Below the pieces are notes generated by a model. It made no database searches. It saw nothing but the letters and a program-made list of their open reading frames with translations, and had not been told where the DNA came from. Shown here piece after piece: positions 43,321-50,921 of a stretch of 64,000 bases of DNA. This DNA comes from Bacteroidales bacterium UBA2712 (lineage in GTDB: Bacteria > Bacteroidota > Bacteroidia > Bacteroidales > Paludibacteraceae). The stretch lies in NCBI GenBank assembly GCA_002354055.1, contig DEKW01000020.1, forward strand, positions 1 to 64,000, given 5' to 3'. Numbering within the stretch: position 1 is the first letter of the stretch; every line of letters starts with the position of its first letter. A program made the position numbers and the translations under genes.

Positions 43321-43680
43321 TCCTATTTACGTGCCGATGTTGTGCGAGAGGAGGGGCTCCACCGAAAGTCCAATCGTTAGTGATTAGTTAGTGATTCGTT
43401 GGATATTCGTTAGTTATTGTACTACCCATAACGTACCCTAATAGGAGGCACTTGCTCTGCAATACGCCCTGTTCTTCTCCCGTTCCTTTTCTCCTAAAAA
43501 TCATATAAAAATGCGCGCATATTTGCATATGTCAAAAAAAAGCAGTACTTCGGACATCTGCCTTTTTGTTTTCCCCTCCCTCTCCCATCCCTTAAACAAA
43601 AATTCCCCCGTTGCTACGTTCGCGCCCTGCCGGACATACGCAATTTAGCGATTTTTTGCTTCTCGCGTCATCCTTCCGCT
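43321..43680. other. Intergenic DNA without a recognisable gene
   Basis: This stretch between the SusC promoter and the structured element has no convincing ORF. It contains small direct repeats (gttagtgatt twice, 43376-43395), a TTTGCATATG sequence near 43526 resembling the -33 region of local promoters, and a short stem (GCAG..CTGC followed by CTTTTTG, about 43543-43573) that could end a small RNA. None of these is conclusive. Confidence 0.4.
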
Positions 43681-43683
43681 GCG

Positions 43684-43838
43684 GATAATAGATAGCCTTC
43701 GTCCCCGACGTATAGGGATATACCCTTCTCGGAGGCGTATTTTCGCGAAGGGGTACGCGAAAATCCGTCGAGCAGGGGGCGAGTTACTCCGAAAGGGTAT
43801 ATCCCGCTATCCGCACGGCCCAAAGGCTATCTATTATC
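43684..43838 (-). ncRNA. Structured repeat element, copy A (three-stem, covarying)
   Basis: The outer stem is 43684-43699 with 43823-43838, 16 perfect pairs. The middle stem is 43715-43727 with 43793-43805, 13 pairs, continued by 43729-43733 with 43788-43792. The inner stem is 43739-43747 with 43756-43764, 9 pairs, with an 8-base loop. On the minus strand the loop is TACCCCTT and the unpaired strand contains ACTCGCCCCCTGCTCGAC; both are identical in copy B (59430-59571), while the stems differ by compensatory changes. It lies alone between two divergent promoters. Its class is unknown: a structured RNA, a REP-like or hairpin-mobilised element are all possible. Confidence 0.75.
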
Positions 43839-43878
43839 GCGGTATTTTATACCGCCAAGCAAAAAAACGCAAAAAAAA

Positions 43879-43910
43879 TTTGCGTATGTGCAATTTTTGT
43901 TGTACCTTTG
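43879..43910 (+). promoter_or_regulatory. Promoter of the SufT-lpxH-mazG operon
   Basis: TTTG (43879-43882), 20 bases, TACCTTTG (43903-43910). The sequence TTTGCGTATGTGCAATTTTT through CAGCCGTTTT is almost the same as the promoter of the EF-hand gene. A small stem CAGCCG-TTTTG-CGGCTG (43911-43927) lies at the expected 5' end of the transcript. Confidence 0.82.
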
Positions 43911-43959
43911 CAGCCGTTTTGCGGCTGGAAAGCAAGCGGAGCGACGAAAGGTACAACAA

Positions 43960-44274
43960 ATGAATGAATTTTTAGAGACAGAAGAAGCCATCCTGAAGAT
44001 GCTCAAGACCGTTTTCGACCCGGAGATACCGGTGAACGTGTACGACCTGGGGCTGATTTACGGCATTGATATCAAGGAAGATGGCACTTGCGATATCACC
44101 ATGACGCTCACGGCACCATCCTGCCCTGCGGGCGATTTTCTCGTGGAGGACATCCGCCAGAAAGTGGGTTCCGTAGAAGGCATCAAGGACGTGAACGTCA
44201 ACATCGTCTTTGAACCCGAGTGGACCAAGGATATGATGAGCGAAGAAGCCAAACTTGAACTCGGCTTCCTATAA
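43960..44274 (+). CDS. MIP18/DUF59 family (SufT/PaaD-like) iron-sulfur assembly protein
   Basis: 104 residues from ATG 43960 (MNEFLETEEAILKML); the earlier in-frame ATG at 43888 lies inside the promoter. The DUF59 core is plain: VFDPEIPVNVYDLGLIYGI, DITMTLTAPSCPAGDFLVEDI with its single conserved Cys, and a C-terminal FEPEW..MMSEEAKLELGFL. Family members help insert or mature Fe-S clusters in the cytoplasm. No suf genes are adjacent. It is first in an operon with lpxH and mazG; the 33-base gap contains an aaatcataaat repeat. Confidence 0.9.
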   Translation: MNEFLETEEAILKMLKTVFDPEIPVNVYDLGLIYGIDIKEDGTCDITMTLTAPSCPAGDFLVEDIRQKVGSVEGIKDVNVNIVFEPEWTKDMMSEEAKLELGFL

Positions 44275-44307
44275 ACTTCAAATCATAAATTTGAAATCAT
44301 AAATTAA

Positions 44308-45096
44308 ATGATTTACTTCCTAAGCGACGCACATTTAGGCAGCTTGGCCATCGAGAAAGGCTGGGCGCACCAGAAAAAACTCATCAACCTCCTTGAGAAG
44401 ATGAGTGAGGACGCCGTCTCCATCTACATGCTCGGAGACATGTTCGATTTCTGGATGGAGTATTATATCCATGACAAAAGCAAACACCAATACCACCCCT
44501 TCTGCCGCGAGATACGCAAACTCATCAAAAAGGGCATTCACGTCCATTTCTTCACCGGCAATCATGACCTCTGGACCTTCGGCGGACTGGCAGAACTGAC
44601 CGGCGCTGAAATCCACTACGAGCCCTGCACGATCCTCCGTTACGGCAAGGCAATCTACCTCGCGCACGGCGACGGTTTACTGCCGTCCAATTGGGAAAAA
44701 CTCTACCCCAAAGACGTCAAGAAACAAATCGAGCGGTTCATGAAACTGCGTGAGCTCTTCCGCTCGCCGTTCCTGCAGTTCTGTTTCCGCGCTCTGCCGC
44801 CGGCTTGGGGAAACAAGTTCGGCTATGAGTGGGCGAAGAAAAGCCGCCTCAAAGAGATCGAGAACCCCTGCCCGTACAAGGGCGAGAATAAAGAGGAGTT
44901 GGTGCTTTTTGCCAAAGATCAGGAGAAGCAAAACACCCACCGCGACTACTATATCTTCGGTCACCGGCATATCGAACTCGACCTGCAGATACCTTCCGGC
45001 AGCCGCGTCATCATCCTCGGCGATTGCTTCAAACAGTGGACTTACGCCAAACTCGATCATCACGGTAATCTGACCCTTCATAACTACGAAGAATAA
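44308..45096 (+). CDS. lpxH: UDP-2,3-diacylglucosamine diphosphatase
   Basis: 262 residues of the calcineurin-like phosphoesterase fold. The metal-site motifs appear in order: FLSDAHLG, MLGDMFDFW, FTGNHD, LAHGDG and FGHRH. The order and length fit LpxH, which removes UMP from UDP-2,3-diacylglucosamine to give lipid X in lipid A synthesis at the inner face of the membrane. The stop TAA shares its final base with the mazG ATG (45096), so the two are translationally coupled. Other calcineurin-like enzymes are possible, but the W/Y-rich GDMFDFW is typical of LpxH. Confidence 0.92.
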   Translation: MIYFLSDAHLGSLAIEKGWAHQKKLINLLEKMSEDAVSIYMLGDMFDFWMEYYIHDKSKHQYHPFCREIRKLIKKGIHVHFFTGNHDLWTFGGLAELTGAEIHYEPCTILRYGKAIYLAHGDGLLPSNWEKLYPKDVKKQIERFMKLRELFRSPFLQFCFRALPPAWGNKFGYEWAKKSRLKEIENPCPYKGENKEELVLFAKDQEKQNTHRDYYIFGHRHIELDLQIPSGSRVIILGDCFKQWTYAKLDHHGNLTLHNYEE

Positions 45097-45932
45097 TGCA
45101 CACACGCGAAGAACAATTAGCCGCTTTCGGACGGCTTCTGGATATCATGGACGACCTCCGAGAGAAATGCCCGTGGGACCGCAAACAGACTTTCGACTCC
45201 CTCCGCCAGAACACCATCGAGGAGACGTTCGAACTGGCGACCGCCATCTCCCGCCACGATATGACGGAGATATCCAAAGAACTTGGAGACGTGCTTCTGC
45301 ACGTTGTTTTCTATGCCAAGATGGGTTCCGAGACAAACGACTTTGATATCGCCGATGTCTGCAACCGGCTCTGCGACAAACTCATTTTCCGTCACCCGCA
45401 CGTCTATAAAACAAATGACCAAATCGTAAATGGCCAAATAGTAAATGACACCGATGTCAGCCATCTCTGGGAACAAGTCAAACTCAAAGAGAAAGGCGGC
45501 AACAAGACCGTCTTAGGAGGCATTCCTGACGGTCTTCCTTCGCTTGTCAAAGCATACCGCATCCAGGACAAAGTAGCAAACGTCGGATTCGATTGGGAGA
45601 ACCGCGAAGACGTCTGGGATAAAGTGAAAGAAGAGATCGCGGAGTTCGAAGAGGAAATGAGAAAATGTCCCAATGACCCAATAAATGGCCAAATGGTAAA
45701 TGACCAAATGGTAAATGAATTTGGTGACCTTCTCTTCGCCCTCATCAACGCCGCGCGGCTGTACAAAATCCGCCCGGACAATGCCCTCGAGCAGACGAAC
45801 CTCAAGTTCATGCGCCGTTTTAACTACCTCGAAGCCCGCGCCAAAGAGCAAGGACGCGACCTCAAAGACATGACCATCGATGAAATGGAAGCGCTCTGGC
45901 AAGAAGCCAAAGCGCTGGAAGGTGCGGCATAA
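45096..45932 (+). CDS. mazG: Nucleoside triphosphate pyrophosphohydrolase MazG
   Basis: 278 residues with two MazG domains. The first shows CPWDRKQTFDSLRQNTIEETFEL and ISKELGDVLLHVVFYA. The second shows EEIAEFEEEM and EFGDLLFALINAARLY, with metal-binding Glu/Asp residues intact. It hydrolyses NTPs to NMP and PPi, a housecleaning or stringent-response-linked role. Two linker regions are built from a 15-base DNA word: NDQIVNGQIVND (45414-45450) and NGQMVNDQMVNE (45684-45720). The word is also found in the pectinesterase and between ftsL and ftsI. The last ten bases overlap the 3' end of a convergent tRNA-Leu gene. Confidence 0.93.
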   Translation: MHTREEQLAAFGRLLDIMDDLREKCPWDRKQTFDSLRQNTIEETFELATAISRHDMTEISKELGDVLLHVVFYAKMGSETNDFDIADVCNRLCDKLIFRHPHVYKTNDQIVNGQIVNDTDVSHLWEQVKLKEKGGNKTVLGGIPDGLPSLVKAYRIQDKVANVGFDWENREDVWDKVKEEIAEFEEEMRKCPNDPINGQMVNDQMVNEFGDLLFALINAARLYKIRPDNALEQTNLKFMRRFNYLEARAKEQGRDLKDMTIDEMEALWQEAKALEGAA

Positions 45933-46004
45933 AAGACTCGAACTTTCACTCCTCGCGGAACCAGATCCTAAGTCTGGCGCGTCTACCAATTCCGCCAATG
46001 CCGC
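45923..46004 (-). tRNA. tRNA-Leu (anticodon UAG)
   Basis: An 82-base cloverleaf on the minus strand. The acceptor stem GCGGCAT pairs with ATGCCGC. The D-region is TGGCGGAATTGGTAGACGC. The anticodon arm CCAGA-CTTAGGA-TCTGG has anticodon TAG. A long variable arm (TTCCGCGAGGA) follows, typical of tRNA-Leu, and the T-arm contains GTTCGAGTC. The discriminator is A. CCA is not fully encoded (CCT follows the discriminator). The 3' end overlaps the mazG stop region by 10 bases on the opposite strand. A minus-strand promoter lies at 46131-46138, which would give a precursor leader of about 120 bases. Confidence 0.93.
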
Positions 46005-46130
46005 TCGCTTACGCTAAGGCTCAATACGACTCGCGACCTCGTCGCTCATATGAATTTTCGCCTTGCGCTACGCTCTCCCCACAACAAACACTTCGTTGGT
46101 TTGTTCCGGGGGCCCGAAGGAAAAAGCGTG

Positions 46131-46138
46131 CAAAGGTA
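46131..46138 (-). promoter_or_regulatory. Probable -7 box of the tRNA-Leu gene
   Basis: Minus strand TACCTTTG, with only a weak TTG-type -33 match near 46161-46159. The leader to the tRNA contains a stem AACAAAC..GTTTGTT (46081-46103). It lies 17 bases before the M16 peptidase start on the other strand. Confidence 0.55.
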
Positions 46139-46155
46139 CGAAGAAATTTTGAATT

Positions 46156-47427
46156 ATGCAAGAAAATTCGCAAACTTTTTATCATATTTTGCCAAATGGC
46201 GTAAAAATCGTCCATCGGTGGACGCCTTCTCCCGTCGCGTACGTAGGCGTGATGGTAGGCGCAGGAACGCGACATGAGACACCCGAAGAAAACGGCATGG
46301 CGCATTATATCGAGCATTGCGTCTTCAAAGGCACAGCGCACCACTCCGCCCGGCAAATCATCCATGCCATCGAAGGGATCGGAGGAGAAATCAACGCCTA
46401 TACGACGAAAGAGGAGACCACTTTCTATGCCGCCATTCTTGCCGAACACGTCCAACTCACGCTGCATCTCATCGCAGAGATGATTCTCCAGCCCACTTTC
46501 AAAAAAGAAGAGACAGACAAAGAGCGGATGGTCATTATGGACGAGATAGAGAGCTACAACGACAGCCCGTCCGAACTCATCTACGACGATTTCGAGAGTC
46601 TCGTCTTCGCCGGTTCCAGCCTCGAGATGCCGATTTTAGGCACCCAAAAGACGCTTCGACACATCTCTTCCAAACCCTCCTACCCGCTCGAATGGATGAA
46701 AAAGCACTACACACCGGAGCGGATGGTGGTTTTCTGTCAGGGCAACCTCAAACCCGAGAAAATCTTCCGCCTCGCCGAAAAAGAATTCGGCTCACTTCCT
46801 ACCCAACCTCAAAACACGCCCAACCCCGACGGTCAACCGACGGTCAACCGACGGTCAACCGACGGTCAAAGCCCCTATAAGTTCGAGGTTTCTTACCGGA
46901 AAAACACCCACCAGGTCCACGCGATGCTCGGAGGAAAAGCCTATCCGCTGGGGCACGAGAACCAGCTGCCGATGTTTTTGCTCAATAACATCTTAGGCGG
47001 CGGAAGTCTCAATAGCCGGCTCAACCTCTCGCTGCGTGAGTCCAAAGGTCTCGTTTATACCGTCGAATCGACTTATACCCCGCTCAGCGACACCGGCTAC
47101 TGGTGTATCTACTGGGCGTGCGATCCGGAGGATTACGCACAAAGCTTAGCCTTAGTCAAGAAAGAACTGGACAAACTGCGCGAGACTCCGCTCACGCCTT
47201 CCGCACTCCGCCACGCGCTCATCCAACTGCGAGGACAAATGGCTATCTCCGCGCAAAACCAGGAAAACGCCGCACTCGCCATGGCAAAGTCGATGTTATA
47301 CCACGGTTCTGCACCAGATTGGCAGCAAACTTTCGAAAAAATAGCGAATACGACACCTCAAGAGCTTTTTGACATAGCAAATGATTTGTTTTTGGCACAA
47401 AATCGTTACATTTTGACATACAAATAG
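46156..47427 (+). CDS. M16 family zinc peptidase
   Basis: 423 residues. The inverted zinc motif HxxEH is HYIEH (residues 50-54), with the downstream Glu in ERMVIMDEIESYND (about residue 127). The second half is the inactive M16-like domain (RKNTHQVHAMLGGKAYPL, LNNILGGGSLNSRLNLSLRESKGLVYTVES). It resembles mitochondrial-processing-peptidase-beta-like bacterial enzymes, likely cytoplasmic or periplasmic; no signal peptide is visible. The linker between the two halves contains four perfect 11-base tandem copies (46826-46869), giving DGQPTVNRRSTDGQ. Because 11 is not a multiple of three, losing or gaining one copy would shift the frame. Confidence 0.93.
   Translation: MQENSQTFYHILPNGVKIVHRWTPSPVAYVGVMVGAGTRHETPEENGMAHYIEHCVFKGTAHHSARQIIHAIEGIGGEINAYTTKEETTFYAAILAEHVQLTLHLIAEMILQPTFKKEETDKERMVIMDEIESYNDSPSELIYDDFESLVFAGSSLEMPILGTQKTLRHISSKPSYPLEWMKKHYTPERMVVFCQGNLKPEKIFRLAEKEFGSLPTQPQNTPNPDGQPTVNRRSTDGQSPYKFEVSYRKNTHQVHAMLGGKAYPLGHENQLPMFLLNNILGGGSLNSRLNLSLRESKGLVYTVESTYTPLSDTGYWCIYWACDPEDYAQSLALVKKELDKLRETPLTPSALRHALIQLRGQMAISAQNQENAALAMAKSMLYHGSAPDWQQTFEKIANTTPQELFDIANDLFLAQNRYILTYK
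46826..46869 (+). repeat. 11-bp tandem repeat CCGACGGTCAA, four perfect copies, inside the M16 gene
   Basis: The copies are exact and contiguous. They lie in the interdomain linker of the peptidase. Copy-number change by one or two units would frameshift the second domain; a change of three units keeps the frame. Confidence 0.92.
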
Positions 47428-47465
47428 TACAAAAACATTTTTTTTTGCATTTTTCTCACAAATAA

Positions 47466-47497
47466 TTTGCTCATATCGAAAAATTGTTGTAACTTTG
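47466..47497 (+). promoter_or_regulatory. Promoter of SusC/SusD pair 2
   Basis: TTTG (47466-47469), 20 bases, TAACTTTG (47490-47497). The expected leader to the SusC ATG at 47603 is about 100 bases long, longer than for most promoters here, leaving space for regulation. Confidence 0.8.
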
Positions 47498-47602
47498 CGC
47501 GATTTTTCATTTATACGCGTGTGCGAATCCTTAAATATATGCATACATACGCGCGTAAAGAAGGGAAAAGCAGAAACAACAATTAACTAATTATAACAAA
47601 CA

Positions 47603-50600
47603 ATGAAGAAGATTTTTACACTTTTGTTTCTCGCCGCGATGAGCATTGGGTTGTTCGCGGAGAAACAAGTAAGCGGTGTGGTAGTCTATGAGAATGGTGA
47701 GCCGGTGATCGGCGCCAGCATTCAGGCAAAGGGCACCACACAGGGTACAATCTCGGATTACGATGGTAAGTTCGAGATGGAGGTACCGGAGTCTGTGAAG
47801 ACTTTGATTATCAGTTATGTAGGTATGACTACCCAGGAGGTAACTGCCGGCAAGAACCTCAAGATCACGATGTCCGAGAACAGCGAGGTCATCCAGGAGG
47901 TCGTTGTTACCGGTTACGGTAACGTCAGCAAGGGAGGCTTTACCGGTTCGGTAGAGACCGTAAAAGCAGAGGATATCGAGAAGAAGAATCCGTCTGATAT
48001 TACCAAGGCTCTGGCGGGCGAGAGTGCCGGTGTTCAGGTTGTTACCAGCAGTGGTCAGCCGGGTACGATAGCCGACATCCGTATTCGTGGTATCGGTTCC
48101 ATCTCCGCCAGCAGCGCTCCGCTCTACGTAGTAGATGGTATTCCTTTGGATGCCGGTTCGATCAGTTCGATTGACCCGGGCGATATCGCTTCTACCACCA
48201 TTCTGAAGGACGCAACCGCTACTTCTCTGTATGGTAGCCGTGGTGCGAACGGTGTTATCGTAATCACTACCAAGAAAGGTAGCTCGAATGGCGACGAGGG
48301 TAAGATTGAGGTGGACGTAAAGGCCGGTGCCAACATGCGTCTGCTCCCGATGTACGACGTGATCGACAGCCCGGAGGACTACGTAGTGCTGGCATGGCAG
48401 AGCTTGTACACCCAGCAGCGTAAGATCAACAACAGACCGGAGAATACTGCCATCAACTTGGCTCACAAAAACCTCTTCGGAGCTAACGGTATTCCTGCCA
48501 TCTATAACATGTGGGACAAAGCCGGCAATCTGCTCATCGACCCGTATGACGCAGCCGGAAATGTGAACCCGACCTTCGCTTCCGACGCACAGCGTCTGGC
48601 GCAGTTCCAGAACATGACCAGCTGGTATAACACCTTGTTCCACAATGGTTTGAAACTCGAGGCTACCGCAAAAATCAGCGGCGGTAACGAGAAACTGAAC
48701 TACTATACTTCGTTTGGTTATCTGAAGGACGAGGGTTACTATACCGCTTCGGACTTCCAGCGTTTCAACGCCCGTGCGAACATTAACTACCAGCCTAAGA
48801 AATGGTTGAAAGGCGGATTGAATATCCAGTATTCATATGCAACGGTCAGCAATCCGGGCCAGGGAAGCGATGCCAACAACGGTTTTGCTTTTGTAAACCA
48901 GATTCCGGCTATCTACCCGGTATATGTATATGATCCTGCTACCGGTCAGGTTCGCGTCGATCCCAAGACAGGCGGTAAGATGTACGACTACGGCGACAAC
49001 GGAAACGAGAACATCGGAGAAGAAGGTGGTCGCCCCTATGCGTTCGGTATCAACCCTGCCGGTGCTTTGGAGTGGGATAAACAACGCACAAAGATGCACC
49101 AGACTGTAGCCAATACATTCTTGGAGTTCAAGCTCTACGAGGGTCTGAAATTCACCATCAACCTGGGTGCTCAATATGCCAATAGCAACACGAACGCGCT
49201 GGTTAACAAATATTACGGAAACGCAGCGAACGTAGGTCGTGTAAGACAGCGCCAGTACAACTATCTGGCAGTAACGAGCAACCAGTTGCTGGAGTACAAC
49301 AAGTCCTTCAACGAGCACACTATCCGCTTGATGGCAGGTCATGAGACCACCTATTTCACCTACAATATGCAGTATGGAGAGAAGAAGAATATCGTAGAGG
49401 ACAATGCGAACCAGTTGAGCAACGGTGTAGTAATGGACGGTGTAGAGGGTTACGCTCGTACGAGCACCCTGGAGTCCGCTCTGGCAACCGTAACTTATGA
49501 GTACGACAGCCGCTATCATATCACCGCTAACTATCGTGCAGATGGTTCTTCCAAGTTTGCTAAAGGCAACCGTTGGGGTCACTTCGGTTCGGTAGGTGCA
49601 GCATGGAGTTTCACCAACGAGCATTTCATGGAAGGAACGGAAGCTGCTGACTGGCTCAAGAACGGTAAACTGCGTTTGAGCTGGGGGGTATTGGGTAACC
49701 AGGATATCGGCGACATGTTCTATTCCGACCAATATGAAGTAGCTAACGTGGATGGCAACAAGGGTTATGTTTGGGCATACAAAGGCAACCCGGAGTTAAC
49801 CTGGGAGCGCACCAGTACGATTGACCTCGGTCTGGAGTTCAGCCTCCAGAAATACCTCGACGTAGAGTTTGACTACTTCTACAAGAAGACGGATAACATG
49901 CTCTTCCCGCGCTATGTAGCACCTTCTCTGGGTTACGGCGGTTACTACGTAAACGACGCAGCGATGGAGAACCAAGGTGTCGAGTTCGCGTTGAAAGCAC
50001 ACGCGCTGGATATGCGTAATATCAAGTTGGATCTCCGTTTGAATGGCGGTTACTATCGCAACAAGATGTTGTTGATGCCTATCGACGGCTACGACGAGAA
50101 TGGCAACCCGGAGCGTATGGTAATGTCCGGCGGTATGTCCGTAGGTCACTCTACCTATGACTGGTATATGACCCATTACGAGGGTGTTAACGAGGACGGA
50201 CAAGCCATGTACACGGCTTACTATGATGCCGACAAAGGTGGCTTCGGTCATACGGACGCTACCACTATTTTGGAAGGCGAGAGCGGCGACAACTATATTG
50301 CATCGGTACATGAGTACAAACTCAAGCACCCGAATGCAAATATCAAAGAGACTTCTGTTTCCGGAGAAGAGTACACGTACGCAGGTAGCAACTATACCGG
50401 TAAGAGCGCTATGCCGGACCTTGACGGTGGTTTTGGTGTTGATTTCGAGGCATATGGTTTCACCCTGAGCATCAGCTGCAGCTACCGTATCGGCGGCTAC
50501 GGATATGATAACATGTACGCCATGTTGATGCACAGCGACAAAATCGGTAGCATGAACTGGCACAAGGATATCAAGAACGCATGGTCGGAGAGCAATACGA

Positions 50601-50902
50601 ACACCAATATCCCGCGTCTGTCCAACGGCGCAGACCAGTATGCTAACGCATCTTCAGACCGCTTCCTGACGAGCAACTCTTATCTGAGTTTGAACAACAT
50701 CAACCTCGGTTATAAGTTCCCGAAGAAATGGATCGAGAAGATTAAACTCACCAACCTGCATATCTGGGTAGCAGCAGACAATCTGGCAATCGCAACGGCA
50801 CGTAAGGGTTACAACCCGATGATGTCCATGGACGGATCCAGCGGATATGATTCCTACACCCCGCTCTCCACCGTAATGGCTGGTGTTAAAGTTCAATTCT
50901 AA
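47603..50902 (+). CDS. SusC/RagA family TonB-linked outer-membrane receptor
   Basis: 1099 residues. The signal peptide is IFTLLFLAAMSIGLFAE. The carboxypeptidase-regulatory-like domain covers about 22-98 (VSGVVVYENGEPVIGASIQ, TISDYDGKFEM, LIISYVGMTTQEV). The SusC-type plug follows (EVVVTGYGNVSKGGFTGSV, IRIRGIGSISASSAPLYVVDG, TTILKDATATSLYGSRGANGV). A large barrel ends LSTVMAGVKVQF. It is a TonB-energised importer across the outer membrane for a ligand delivered by the SusD lipoprotein encoded 19 bases downstream. No degradative enzyme for glycans is in the unit; the M6 protease further downstream could mean a protein-derived ligand, but that is speculative. Confidence 0.96.
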   Translation: MKKIFTLLFLAAMSIGLFAEKQVSGVVVYENGEPVIGASIQAKGTTQGTISDYDGKFEMEVPESVKTLIISYVGMTTQEVTAGKNLKITMSENSEVIQEVVVTGYGNVSKGGFTGSVETVKAEDIEKKNPSDITKALAGESAGVQVVTSSGQPGTIADIRIRGIGSISASSAPLYVVDGIPLDAGSISSIDPGDIASTTILKDATATSLYGSRGANGVIVITTKKGSSNGDEGKIEVDVKAGANMRLLPMYDVIDSPEDYVVLAWQSLYTQQRKINNRPENTAINLAHKNLFGANGIPAIYNMWDKAGNLLIDPYDAAGNVNPTFASDAQRLAQFQNMTSWYNTLFHNGLKLEATAKISGGNEKLNYYTSFGYLKDEGYYTASDFQRFNARANINYQPKKWLKGGLNIQYSYATVSNPGQGSDANNGFAFVNQIPAIYPVYVYDPATGQVRVDPKTGGKMYDYGDNGNENIGEEGGRPYAFGINPAGALEWDKQRTKMHQTVANTFLEFKLYEGLKFTINLGAQYANSNTNALVNKYYGNAANVGRVRQRQYNYLAVTSNQLLEYNKSFNEHTIRLMAGHETTYFTYNMQYGEKKNIVEDNANQLSNGVVMDGVEGYARTSTLESALATVTYEYDSRYHITANYRADGSSKFAKGNRWGHFGSVGAAWSFTNEHFMEGTEAADWLKNGKLRLSWGVLGNQDIGDMFYSDQYEVANVDGNKGYVWAYKGNPELTWERTSTIDLGLEFSLQKYLDVEFDYFYKKTDNMLFPRYVAPSLGYGGYYVNDAAMENQGVEFALKAHALDMRNIKLDLRLNGGYYRNKMLLMPIDGYDENGNPERMVMSGGMSVGHSTYDWYMTHYEGVNEDGQAMYTAYYDADKGGFGHTDATTILEGESGDNYIASVHEYKLKHPNANIKETSVSGEEYTYAGSNYTGKSAMPDLDGGFGVDFEAYGFTLSISCSYRIGGYGYDNMYAMLMHSDKIGSMNWHKDIKNAWSESNTNTNIPRLSNGADQYANASSDRFLTSNSYLSLNNINLGYKFPKKWIEKIKLTNLHIWVAADNLAIATARKGYNPMMSMDGSSGYDSYTPLSTVMAGVKVQF

Positions 50903-50921
50903 ACCATAGGAGATTACTAAT

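Noticed and set aside
43684..43838. Structured element considered as an integron attC site or tRNA-like gene
   Set aside because: No GTTRRRY/RYYYAAC core sites, no integrase and no cloverleaf; the three-stem layout differs from both.
43888..43959. Upstream ATG of the SufT-like gene
   Set aside because: The extra 24 codons run through the promoter -7 box at 43903-43910, so they cannot be transcribed from it. The same reasoning removed upstream starts at 16820, 22818, 43312, 53783 and 57688.
46021..46130. Possible second tRNA or small RNA between tRNA-Leu and its promoter
   Set aside because: Only a 7-bp stem is visible and no cloverleaf; most simply a precursor leader.
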